A stretch of DNA of 64,000 nt from Parafilimonas sp. GTDB taxonomy: Bacteria > Bacteroidota > Bacteroidia > Chitinophagales > Chitinophagaceae. The notes beneath the pieces were generated by a model. That model was given only the letters and a program-made list of their open reading frames with translations, ran no database searches and was not told the origin of the DNA. The DNA is taken from assembly GCA_017856455.1 (NCBI GenBank), contig JAFMEZ010000004.1, positions 1 through 64,000 on the forward strand. The letters are read 5' to 3'. Of this stretch, positions 10,338 through 19,190 are shown piece by piece; within the stretch, counting starts at the first letter, position 1; the number at the start of each line of letters is the position of its first letter. The translations under genes and the position numbers were made by a program.

Positions 10338-12305
10338 ATGCTGGCAGGTTTTCAAGACATGACATTTGAGTTTGGTGCAAGAGCTATTGTAGAAGATACA
10401 ACATGGCATATTCATCCAGGAGAGCGTATAGGACTCATTGGTTATAATGGAACGGGAAAATCGACCTTGTTAAAATTATTATCAGGCGATTACCAACCCA
10501 GCAAAGGAACTGTTGAAAGAAGCAGAACCACAACGATTGGCTATTTACACCAAGACTTACTCAGTTTTGATACAGAAGACAGCATTTTAAAAGTTGCAAT
10601 GGGTGCGTTTGAACGCGTATTGCAAATTCAACAGGAAATTGAAATACTTGGGTTGGAATTAGAGAAAAATGAGGACGAAAAAAAACTAATCCTCTATACA
10701 GATCTTCTTGCTGAAATGGATGTTTTGGATGGGTATAATATAGAGCATAAGACTGAAGATGTATTACACGGACTTGGATTCAGTCAGCATGATTTAGGTC
10801 GCCCTTACAAAGAATTTAGCGGAGGATGGAGAATGAGGGTGCTGCTTGCCAAAATGATTTTGATGCAGCCTGATTTATTAATGCTGGACGAACCTACCAA
10901 CCACTTGGATTTACCATCCATTGAGTGGCTTGAAAAATATTTGATACACTATCAGGGAGCTGTTGTGATTGTGAGTCATGATAAATATTTTCTTGATAGG
11001 ATGGTCAACAAAATCGTTGAGTTGTATCAGCGAAAACTACATATCTATTCTGGAAATTATTCCTTTTATGAAAAGGAAAAACAAGTAAGACTTGAATTAC
11101 AGCAGAGGGCTTATGAAAATCAGCAAGATTTCATCAGGCAACAGGAACGCTTTATTGAAAGGTTTAAAGCAAAAGCATCCAAGGCCGCTCAAGCGCAGAG
11201 TGTGCAAAAGCGATTGGATAAAATTGATCGATTGGAAGAAGCATCCATTGAGCGTCCGAATATTCGCATCAACTTCAGTGTAGACAAAGTACCGGGAAAG
11301 ATAATATGCTCTTTGAAAAACATTTCTAAGAAATTTGGATCCAATCAAATTTTGGATGGTGCAGATGCTGAAATTGACAGAGGAGATAAAATTGCACTGA
11401 TTGGAGCAAACGGAAAAGGTAAATCTACGCTGCTCAGAATCATTGCTGACAGCGAAAAATTTGATGGCGAAAGAGTCTGGGGACACAATGTAGATGAGAG
11501 TTTTTATGCCCAGCATCAGTTGGAACATTTGAACCTCAATAATAATATTCTTGAGGAAATGCAAATGGCTGGAAGCAAGAAAACCGACATGGAATTAAGA
11601 ACTGTGTTGGGTTGTTTCTTGTTCAGCGGGGATGATGTTGATAAAAAGATTAAAGTGTTAAGTGGAGGTGAAAAAGCAAGAGTTGCTTTGGCTAAAACCA
11701 TCATCAGTAAAGCAAACTTTTTGATGTTGGATGAACCTACCAACCACTTGGATATGCACTCTGTTGATCTCCTTGCAGAGGCTTTGGATAAATATGAAGG
11801 CAGTTTGATCTTGGTCAGTCACGATCGTTATTTCATTTCCAAAACAGCCAATAAGATTTGGGAAATTGTAGATGGTAAGATTGTTGAATTCAAGGGAGGA
11901 TATACTGAGTGGGTGGAGTGGAAGGAACGGATGTTGAAAAAGGGACAAGAGATAAGGGAGGAGGGGCGAGAGAAACAACACTCATCTGTCAACCGTCAAC
12001 AGTCAACCGTCAACAGCCAACCGACAACCGACAAAAAGGGACAAGGGACAAGGGACGAGGGAAGAGAGAAAGAAAAAGAAAAAAAGAAACTCCAAAAAGA
12101 ATTTGATGATTTGGAGAAGAAGATTGCAATACTGAAACAAGAGAAGACAAAGGCAGAAACTGCGCTTGCGGATCCAGCTGTATACTCAGATAAAATAAAA
12201 TTTCAGGAGGCAGAAAAGAAATACAAAGAATTGACATCACAACTATCCCCTCTCGAAACTAAATATGAGGAACTGTTTGAGCAACTCATGAATTTTGATG
12301 CATAA
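10338..12305 (+). CDS. ABC-F family ATP-binding cassette protein
   Basis: Two NBDs (GYNGTGKSTLLK, GANGKGKSTLLR), two LDEPTNHLD motifs, no TM segments, C-terminal coiled coil; linker contains heptanucleotide-repeat insert. Confidence 0.95.
   Translation: MLAGFQDMTFEFGARAIVEDTTWHIHPGERIGLIGYNGTGKSTLLKLLSGDYQPSKGTVERSRTTTIGYLHQDLLSFDTEDSILKVAMGAFERVLQIQQEIEILGLELEKNEDEKKLILYTDLLAEMDVLDGYNIEHKTEDVLHGLGFSQHDLGRPYKEFSGGWRMRVLLAKMILMQPDLLMLDEPTNHLDLPSIEWLEKYLIHYQGAVVIVSHDKYFLDRMVNKIVELYQRKLHIYSGNYSFYEKEKQVRLELQQRAYENQQDFIRQQERFIERFKAKASKAAQAQSVQKRLDKIDRLEEASIERPNIRINFSVDKVPGKIICSLKNISKKFGSNQILDGADAEIDRGDKIALIGANGKGKSTLLRIIADSEKFDGERVWGHNVDESFYAQHQLEHLNLNNNILEEMQMAGSKKTDMELRTVLGCFLFSGDDVDKKIKVLSGGEKARVALAKTIISKANFLMLDEPTNHLDMHSVDLLAEALDKYEGSLILVSHDRYFISKTANKIWEIVDGKIVEFKGGYTEWVEWKERMLKKGQEIREEGREKQHSSVNRQQSTVNSQPTTDKKGQGTRDEGREKEKEKKKLQKEFDDLEKKIAILKQEKTKAETALADPAVYSDKIKFQEAEKKYKELTSQLSPLETKYEELFEQLMNFDA
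11937..12071 (+). repeat. Composite heptanucleotide repeat (A-B-A) inside the ABC-F coding region
   Basis: 39-nt direct repeats at 11937-11975 and 12033-12071 (GGGACAA-like heptads) flank seven GTCAACC-like heptads at 11988-12036. Confidence 0.85.
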
Positions 12306-12342
12306 GAAATAATTATTCAAGTTTTTAAACCGTTCACAAACA

Positions 12343-12372
12343 ATAAAGGCTGTCATTGCTGACAGCCTTTAT
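12343..12372. terminator. Intrinsic terminator-like hairpin between convergent ABC-F and susD genes
   Basis: ATAAAGGCTGTCA-TTGC-TGACAGCCTTTAT stem-loop. Confidence 0.8.
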
Positions 12373-12395
12373 CTATTTTATGAATTCAGGAAAGA

Positions 12396-14165
12396 TTAGT
12401 AACCAGGGTTCTGAGTAAGAACTGATTTACCATCTTTTTGAGAGTTCAAGATTTCATCCGCAGGAATTGGGAAGTAGTTGTTTTTTGCTGCAAAAGACTT
12501 TCCAGCCATATATGCTCTCTTATTGAAAGCTCTGCCATCCCAGCCTTTACCTGGAACAGATTCTTTCTGAGCATATGCATTCAATACTTTCTCAGCAACG
12601 CCCCAACGTACAAGATCAAAGAATCTATGGCCTTCCATTGCGAATTCTAAGCGCTCTTCCATATGGACAGCATTGATAGCAAAGTTTTTCCCTTTTGTCG
12701 CAAATGTTCCAGCAGGATATGGCTCAACCTTTGTGTTGATTGAAGCATCCTGAGGCTTAGAACCTTTTGCTCTTGCACGGATCAAATTAACATAAGTTTC
12801 AGCCTGAGCAAGATTTCCCAACTCAGCTTCACACTCAGCTAGCCAAAGGATAACCATAGAAAATCTGAGTAATCTATAATTATTATTGACAGATCGTTTA
12901 TCAGTTGCGTGAGTTGTAGAACCTTCTTCACCAACATAGTACATCCATTTTTTTCCAGTGAATGGTCCTGAATAGGTTTGATCACGAATCCAAGATCTAC
13001 CAGGCATTTTACCCCAATCAAGGAAGTTAACACCACGACGACCTACTGTCCAATCCAAGCGTGGATCAACAGCCTGAGAATTGTCATATGACCAAGTATC
13101 ACCGACGTTCAAACCTTGATCATTTGGAACGTCAACTGCATTATAAGTATCAAGGCTACCATCAACTACATCACCAATTAAAGGTAAACCGTCAGCGTCA
13201 ACTCTGAAAGCATTCACCAAATTATGTGAAGGAAGATAGAATCCGCAACATCCACGACCAGGAGAGGCTGCAGTGTAAGGCCAGTTCAAAGTTGAACCTT
13301 TATTACCATTTTGACCGCCTGTTCCATCATTAACAGAAAATTGTACTTCAAATAAAGATTCAATATTATTATTTGTGGCAGTACGGAAGTTGTCATGATA
13401 TTCACCCATCAACTTCTTTCCAGAACTAGTGTAAACTTGAAGAAGTGTTGCTTTTGCTTCAGTCCATTTTTTCTGGAAAAGTTGCGCTTTCCCTAAATAT
13501 GTAAGGGCAGCCCATTTTGTAGCACGACCTTTTTGAGATTGTGTTGCAGGCAAGTTATCTGCAGCAAATTTAAAGTCAGCCTCAATTTTTGGCCAGATAT
13601 CAGTGGTGTTAGAAACCAATACACCAGATGGATCATCTGTTTTATAAACTGACTCATCAATATATGGAACATTATTCCACATTTTTTTCGCCTCAAAATG
13701 ATAATGCGCACGCAAAAAACGTGCTTCTGCGACTACTTGAGTTTTCTCTGCATCGGTCATATCCTTAACATCAGCATCCTTTGCAAAAAGGATGGCCTCG
13801 TTACAACGTGCGACTCCATCATAAACAGCTTGCCATTTACCTCTGAAGTGCGTATTATCTGCAAGCCAGTTGTATTGTTCAATGAAAGACTGTTCTGGTT
13901 GGTCACCCGCATCCGTTCCTTTTACGGCATCATCAGATGCTACTCCACCGAATACCCAATTATTAGCTGATCCATGCCATTGTGTGGTACCAGCGCCCAC
14001 ACCATCCAATAACGAATATGCTCCGATCAACACAGCGTTAACACCAGCCTTGCTTTTCAACAAAGCAGGACTAGCAACACCCTGTGGTGCTACATCGAAG
14101 AATTTCGTACATCCAATGGTCATCACCATGACCAAAGGAAGAAGTAGAAATTTTACTTTTTTCAT
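12396..14165 (-). CDS. SusD/RagB family nutrient-binding outer membrane lipoprotein
   Basis: Lipoprotein signal MKKVKFLLLPLVMVMTIGCTKFFD, RFLRAHYHFEAKKMW, C-terminal NNYFPIPADEILNS; paired with SusC. Confidence 0.95.
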   Translation of the reverse strand: MKKVKFLLLPLVMVMTIGCTKFFDVAPQGVASPALLKSKAGVNAVLIGAYSLLDGVGAGTTQWHGSANNWVFGGVASDDAVKGTDAGDQPEQSFIEQYNWLADNTHFRGKWQAVYDGVARCNEAILFAKDADVKDMTDAEKTQVVAEARFLRAHYHFEAKKMWNNVPYIDESVYKTDDPSGVLVSNTTDIWPKIEADFKFAADNLPATQSQKGRATKWAALTYLGKAQLFQKKWTEAKATLLQVYTSSGKKLMGEYHDNFRTATNNNIESLFEVQFSVNDGTGGQNGNKGSTLNWPYTAASPGRGCCGFYLPSHNLVNAFRVDADGLPLIGDVVDGSLDTYNAVDVPNDQGLNVGDTWSYDNSQAVDPRLDWTVGRRGVNFLDWGKMPGRSWIRDQTYSGPFTGKKWMYYVGEEGSTTHATDKRSVNNNYRLLRFSMVILWLAECEAELGNLAQAETYVNLIRARAKGSKPQDASINTKVEPYPAGTFATKGKNFAINAVHMEERLEFAMEGHRFFDLVRWGVAEKVLNAYAQKESVPGKGWDGRAFNKRAYMAGKSFAAKNNYFPIPADEILNSQKDGKSVLTQNPGY

Positions 14166-14195
14166 AATAAACATTTTATTATTTTATGGTCATAT

Positions 14196-17100
14196 TTAGA
14201 ATTTAACTCTTACACCAAATAGATATTGTTTAGCAGCAGGATATGCTCCTTCGTCAATACCCATGTGAAAGTCTTGGTTGTCATTCTGAGAAGTTCGGAT
14301 ATTGATATCTGGATCATAACCTGAGTACTTAGTGACAGTCAAAATATTCTGACCTTGTACATACAATTGAGCTCCAGTCAATCCAATTTTCTTCATGATA
14401 TTATCAGGAATAGAATAGGTAAGCTGAACGTTACTTAATCTCAAATATGAACCATCTTCAAGGAAATAAGTTGAAACAACCGCACCACTGATACCATCAC
14501 TTGCGTTGATCTTTGGAAGCAAAGGCTTGTCTGTTTCACCATATGAATCATAAAGCATTCTCTTAGATCTGTTACCTTGGAATGTATTGAAATCAGTCCA
14601 GTATTTAACATAGTTGAAGATCTCGTTACCATATGTTCCCTTAGCAAAAATTGCAAGGTCCCAATTCTTGTAACCTGCTGTCAAGTTCAAACCATAGATA
14701 AAGTCTGGATGTGGGTTACCCAAAATAGTACGGTCAGCTGCAGTAACAACTCCATCACCATTAGTATCTCTGAAGAAGAATGATCCTTCTTTCGTATAGT
14801 TACCATATTTAGGAGCAGTGGCAGCTTTTTGAGCATCCAAAATTCCATCAACAAAGAATCCGTAGAAACTTGCGATAGGATAACCTTTTTTGGTAGCTGT
14901 GATTGAAGGAATCCTTGTTGTGAAACCAAACAATGTTGCATTAGGATCGTTGTTCAACTTGATTACTTCATTCTTATAATGTGTGAGGTTCAATCCGACA
15001 GAGTAACGAACATTACCACCAAATGCTTTGTCTTTCCAATCAATATTCAAGTCAACTCCTCTATTTCTCATTGTACCAATGTTGGTATATGGAATAGTAC
15101 CCTGACCTTGTGCTCTTGGAATAGCGATCTGAGCAAGCATATCAGATGTTGTACGTGTGTACCAGTCGAACACTACATCCAATTTGCTGTTGAACAAAGA
15201 CGCGTCAAAACCAACGTTCGCAGAGGTAGTTGTCTCCCATCTACCATTTGGATTACCAAACTGAGTAAGGTCGAAACCACCTGCAATAGATGAACCAGTT
15301 CCAGTAATATCATATCCATTGTTTGCAGGATCTGCAGAATACAATGTGTAAGAGTTGTATACGTTTGGAATCAACTGGTTACCAGTCTTACCCCAACCAG
15401 CACGAACTTTCAAATCATCCAACCAAGAAAGGTTTGATAAAGGTTTGAGTTCTGTAAGGCGAAGGCCAAGAGAACCTGCTGGGAAAACACCATAACGGTA
15501 AGCTGAAGAGAAACGAGAAGATCCATCACGACGGATTGTGAAGTCAGCCAACAAGAGGTTCTTGTATCCATAGTTCACTTTTGCAAATTGTGAGAAAAGT
15601 CTTGTTCTAACTGCACCACTACCTGAATTTGCCAAACCAGCAGCAGAACCAGCATTCAAATAGCGATAATCGATTTCATTAAAAGAGAAGTTACTTCTAG
15701 AAGCGTTGAAACCAAATGCATAAGTAGCAACAGCTTCGGTACCAGCCAATACATTGATATCATGATCATCCTTGATCGTGGTATTATAATTCAAGGTATT
15801 ATACCAAGTCCATGAATTATCAAATGAATTTGTTACAGTCAATGAGTTGGTATTTCTTGGTTCGGCTGCTTCTACCTGACGCATAAAATAAGATGAATTA
15901 TTGAAGTTATTATACTCAATACCCATGCTTGATCTTGCTTTCAAATTTTTAAGAATTGCATATTCAGCAAAAGTGTTACCAAACATATGTGTTCCATATG
16001 TGTAATTGTCTTTTGCGCGATACATTTCTGCCAATGGATTTGTAGCGTTACCCAAGTTTGGCCCTCTCGGTCCGCCAAAACCATCCCAGAGAGATGTATT
16101 GGTACCTCCCAGAGCTTTAGGACCGCCTGTGATATCAAATACAGGTATGATTGGTTGAATCCTTACAGCAAGGAGCAGTTGATTTTCCGTGTTATTGTTG
16201 ATACCGTTTCTTTTGTCGTATGAAAATGTTACATTCTCTCCAACAGTTAATTTACCGTAGGTAAACTCAGTATTTGCGCGAACAGAATATCTTCTATAAT
16301 TGGTATAACGAAGAATTCCATCCTGATTGAATGCGTTGGCGGAGAAAGAATATTTTGCATTCTTAGTACCACCTGATGCACCCACTTGGTAGTTAGAGAT
16401 TGAAGCAGGATCAAAAATCACATCCTGCCAATCAGTGCCAGCCTTGTTTGACATCATGATGTTGTACTTGGTTTTCAGGAACTCTGGATCAGAAATATCA
16501 TTAGTATAAGATATTGTTGAAGGCAATGTTGTTCCGAAAACTGCAGGATTGATATAATCTGCCATTGTTACATTACCGCTCTGATCAAATCTATATTGAG
16601 CAGAAGGTGAAGTAACCCAAGGAGTTCTACCTGCACCCACCTCTGATTTGAAGAGCCATTTCCCATACTCTTCAGCATTCAATAGATCTAACATTTTACC
16701 AGGCACCTGTGTACCTGTATAATAATCGAAATTAATCTTTGGATCACCAGATTTTCCTTTTTTGGTTGTGATGATCACAACGCCATTTGCAGCACGCGCA
16801 CCATAGATTGAAGCAGCAGAAGCATCTTTCAATACCTGCATACTTTCAATGTCATAAGGGTTGATTTGGTTCAAAGTACCTTGTGTTGGAACTCCATCAA
16901 TAACATACAACGGAGAGTTGTTGTTGATTGTACCGAAGCCACGGATACGCACCATTGTACCACCTCCAGGTGAGTTATCATTACCTACAATAACCCCAGA
17001 TGCTTTTCCCTGTAACATTTGTGTTACAGAAGCAGCTGGAGTAGCAGCGAGTTGTTTTGCATCAACTACTGCAACAGCACCAGTGATATCTTTTTTACGT

Positions 17101-17456
17101 TGAGAAGTGTAACCTGTTACTACAACAGACTGAAGTGCTCTTACATCAACTTCGAGAGCAACAGTCATGTTAGCAGTAGCGGCTACGTCTCTTGAAACAT
17201 AACCATTGAAACTGAAGGACAATACGCTTTCACCTGCCTTCAAATCAATTTTAAAATTTCCTTCTGCATCAGTAGCAGTACCATTGGTAGTACCTTTGAC
17301 AATGACTGATACACCACCTAACGGAGCTCGAGTCTCCGCATCGGTTACTTTTCCGCTCACGGTTCGCTGTGCGACAGCAAAACCGACAAGGCAAGTCAGA
17401 AAGATCGTTGTTAAAAACAATCTACCCAACCTCGGCAAATGCAATTGTTTTGTCAT
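14196..17456 (-). CDS. SusC/RagA family TonB-linked outer membrane protein
   Basis: Carboxypeptidase-like domain, VVVTGYTSQRKKDITGAV, PLYVIDGVP, LKDASAASIYGARAANGVVIITTKKGK. Confidence 0.96.
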   Translation of the reverse strand: MTKQLHLPRLGRLFLTTIFLTCLVGFAVAQRTVSGKVTDAETRAPLGGVSVIVKGTTNGTATDAEGNFKIDLKAGESVLSFSFNGYVSRDVAATANMTVALEVDVRALQSVVVTGYTSQRKKDITGAVAVVDAKQLAATPAASVTQMLQGKASGVIVGNDNSPGGGTMVRIRGFGTINNNSPLYVIDGVPTQGTLNQINPYDIESMQVLKDASAASIYGARAANGVVIITTKKGKSGDPKINFDYYTGTQVPGKMLDLLNAEEYGKWLFKSEVGAGRTPWVTSPSAQYRFDQSGNVTMADYINPAVFGTTLPSTISYTNDISDPEFLKTKYNIMMSNKAGTDWQDVIFDPASISNYQVGASGGTKNAKYSFSANAFNQDGILRYTNYRRYSVRANTEFTYGKLTVGENVTFSYDKRNGINNNTENQLLLAVRIQPIIPVFDITGGPKALGGTNTSLWDGFGGPRGPNLGNATNPLAEMYRAKDNYTYGTHMFGNTFAEYAILKNLKARSSMGIEYNNFNNSSYFMRQVEAAEPRNTNSLTVTNSFDNSWTWYNTLNYNTTIKDDHDINVLAGTEAVATYAFGFNASRSNFSFNEIDYRYLNAGSAAGLANSGSGAVRTRLFSQFAKVNYGYKNLLLADFTIRRDGSSRFSSAYRYGVFPAGSLGLRLTELKPLSNLSWLDDLKVRAGWGKTGNQLIPNVYNSYTLYSADPANNGYDITGTGSSIAGGFDLTQFGNPNGRWETTTSANVGFDASLFNSKLDVVFDWYTRTTSDMLAQIAIPRAQGQGTIPYTNIGTMRNRGVDLNIDWKDKAFGGNVRYSVGLNLTHYKNEVIKLNNDPNATLFGFTTRIPSITATKKGYPIASFYGFFVDGILDAQKAATAPKYGNYTKEGSFFFRDTNGDGVVTAADRTILGNPHPDFIYGLNLTAGYKNWDLAIFAKGTYGNEIFNYVKYWTDFNTFQGNRSKRMLYDSYGETDKPLLPKINASDGISGAVVSTYFLEDGSYLRLSNVQLTYSIPDNIMKKIGLTGAQLYVQGQNILTVTKYSGYDPDINIRTSQNDNQDFHMGIDEGAYPAAKQYLFGVRVKF

Positions 17457-17570
17457 AAACATTTGTTTTGTTTAATTAAAAATGGGTTAAAATCAGTAGT
17501 TAAAATAGTGTTAAAGGGAACAATAAAAAAATTTATTTCATGCAGCGCTTAATAAACTGTTCATTTTGCA

Positions 17571-17586
17571 ACGAAATCGTTTTCGT
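17571..17586. promoter_or_regulatory. LacI/GalR-type operator-like palindrome upstream of susC
   Basis: ACGAAA-TCGT-TTTCGT, 16-bp imperfect palindrome with central CG, about 110 nt upstream of susC start. Confidence 0.4.
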
Positions 17587-17642
17587 AATGACTAAATTTT
17601 GACTTAAACTGGGGTATAAAGTGCAACAAATTGATGTGGAAG

Positions 17643-17716
17643 TGATCCCGATTGGATTCGAACCAATGACCTACAGCTTAGAAGGCTGCCGCTCTATCCA
17701 GCTGAGCTACGGGACC
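17643..17716 (-). tRNA. tRNA-Arg (anticodon TCT)
   Basis: Reverse complement GGTCCCGTAGCTCAGCTGGATAGAGCGGCAGCCTTCTAAGCTGTAGGTCATTGGTTCGAATCCAATCGGGATCA; acceptor stem pairs, loop CTTCTAA. Confidence 0.97.
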
Positions 17717-17779
17717 AGTGGATCAATGAGGGTGCAAAGATAATTTTTTTTAGTTTGCAGACAAAGTCAATGTTGAACA

Positions 17780-18469
17780 ATGAATGTAGAGATCGCAAAG
17801 GGGTGGAAAAAAGAATTAAAAGAAGAATTTAATAAAGAGTACTTCAATAGAATCGTTCAACAACTAAAAGTTGAAAAGCAAAGCCAGGTAAGCATCTTTC
17901 CACCGGGTTCTTTAATATTCAACGCCTTTAATACAACTGATTTCAATGATGTGAAAGTTGTCATTATTGGTCAAGATCCTTACCACGGAGAAGGCCAGGC
18001 ACATGGACTAAGCTTTTCTGTGCAAAAAGGAATTAAACCACCACCCTCTCTCATTAACATTTTTAAAGAAATTGAAAACGATCTAGGAATTAAAATGCCA
18101 AGGGATTATGGCGACCTGACTGCTTGGGCAGTTCAAGGGGTATTGATGCTGAATGCAACTTTAACAGTGCGATCCAATCAACCCAATTCACATGCTGGAT
18201 TGGGCTGGAGCCTGTTTACCGATGCTGTAATTCAACACCTGAACGACAAAAAAGAAAACCTGGTTTTTTTGTTGTGGGGAAACTTTGCAAAAGAAAAAGG
18301 AATTCATATTGATGAAAAAAAACATCTTGTGTTGAAAGCAGCACACCCCTCTCCTTTTGCCGCTGATAAAGGTTTTTTTGGTACAAAACATTTTTCTAAA
18401 ACAAATCAATATTTGGTTAATCATGGTAAAGACCCGATTGATTGGCTGATAAAGAAAACAGATGATTAA
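17780..18469 (+). CDS. ung: Uracil-DNA glycosylase
   Basis: VVIIGQDPYHGEGQAHGLSFSV and AAHPSPFAADKGFFGTKHFSKTN. Confidence 0.97.
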   Translation: MNVEIAKGWKKELKEEFNKEYFNRIVQQLKVEKQSQVSIFPPGSLIFNAFNTTDFNDVKVVIIGQDPYHGEGQAHGLSFSVQKGIKPPPSLINIFKEIENDLGIKMPRDYGDLTAWAVQGVLMLNATLTVRSNQPNSHAGLGWSLFTDAVIQHLNDKKENLVFLLWGNFAKEKGIHIDEKKHLVLKAAHPSPFAADKGFFGTKHFSKTNQYLVNHGKDPIDWLIKKTDD

Positions 18470-19190
18470 AAATATACTTGCAAGAATTTTAGCTATTTGG
18501 ACAGCCCTAGCATTTGTTGGATCGATGCTGATTTTTATCCTGCCAATTTGGGCTGCTGGTTTTTTTGGAGAACCAATAAGTACAGCATGGATGGTAAGGT
18601 TTAGTCGAATGTGGATGGCATTGTACTTTCCACTTAGTTTCATTAAAGTGAAGATTTCTGGTAAAGAATTTTTTCAAAAAAATGAAAACTACATTGTTGT
18701 TTGCAATCATAATTCATTCATGGATGTACCGCTTTCGAGTCCGGGTATACCTGGAGCAAACAAAACAATCGCAAAAGTTGAAATGTCACGCATCCCTCTT
18801 TTTGGCATTATTTACAAACGCGGTTCAGTTTTGATTGATAGAAAAGATGAAAACAGCAGAAAGGAAAGCTATCAGAAAATGAAAGATGTATTGAACATGG
18901 GAATGCACATGTGCATATACCCAGAGGGGACAAGAAACAAAACAGACGAACCGCTGAAATCCTTTCACGACGGTGCTTTCAGACTTTCGATGGAGACAGG
19001 AAAAAAAATTATTCCAGCCATTATCAGGGGAACAAAAGAAATGCTCCCTACACATAAAACATTTTACTTCTGGCCAGGAAAAATCTCTATGCAATTTCTT
19101 GAACCCATTGATCCAAATCAATTCAATGATATATTAGCGTTAAAAGAACATGTGTATCAAACCATGTTAAAAGAACTTACTCGCTATTGA
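18462..19190 (+). CDS. 1-acyl-sn-glycerol-3-phosphate acyltransferase family protein
   Basis: CNHNSFMDV (NHxxxxD) and YPEGTRNK motifs. Confidence 0.92.
   Translation: MIKNILARILAIWTALAFVGSMLIFILPIWAAGFFGEPISTAWMVRFSRMWMALYFPLSFIKVKISGKEFFQKNENYIVVCNHNSFMDVPLSSPGIPGANKTIAKVEMSRIPLFGIIYKRGSVLIDRKDENSRKESYQKMKDVLNMGMHMCIYPEGTRNKTDEPLKSFHDGAFRLSMETGKKIIPAIIRGTKEMLPTHKTFYFWPGKISMQFLEPIDPNQFNDILALKEHVYQTMLKELTRY

Noticed and set aside
11097-11981. Reverse-strand ORFs of 155, 75 and 107 aa opposite the ABC-F gene
   Set aside because: They lie antisense to a clearly coding gene, have Cys/Phe/Ser-rich composition and no recognisable motifs.
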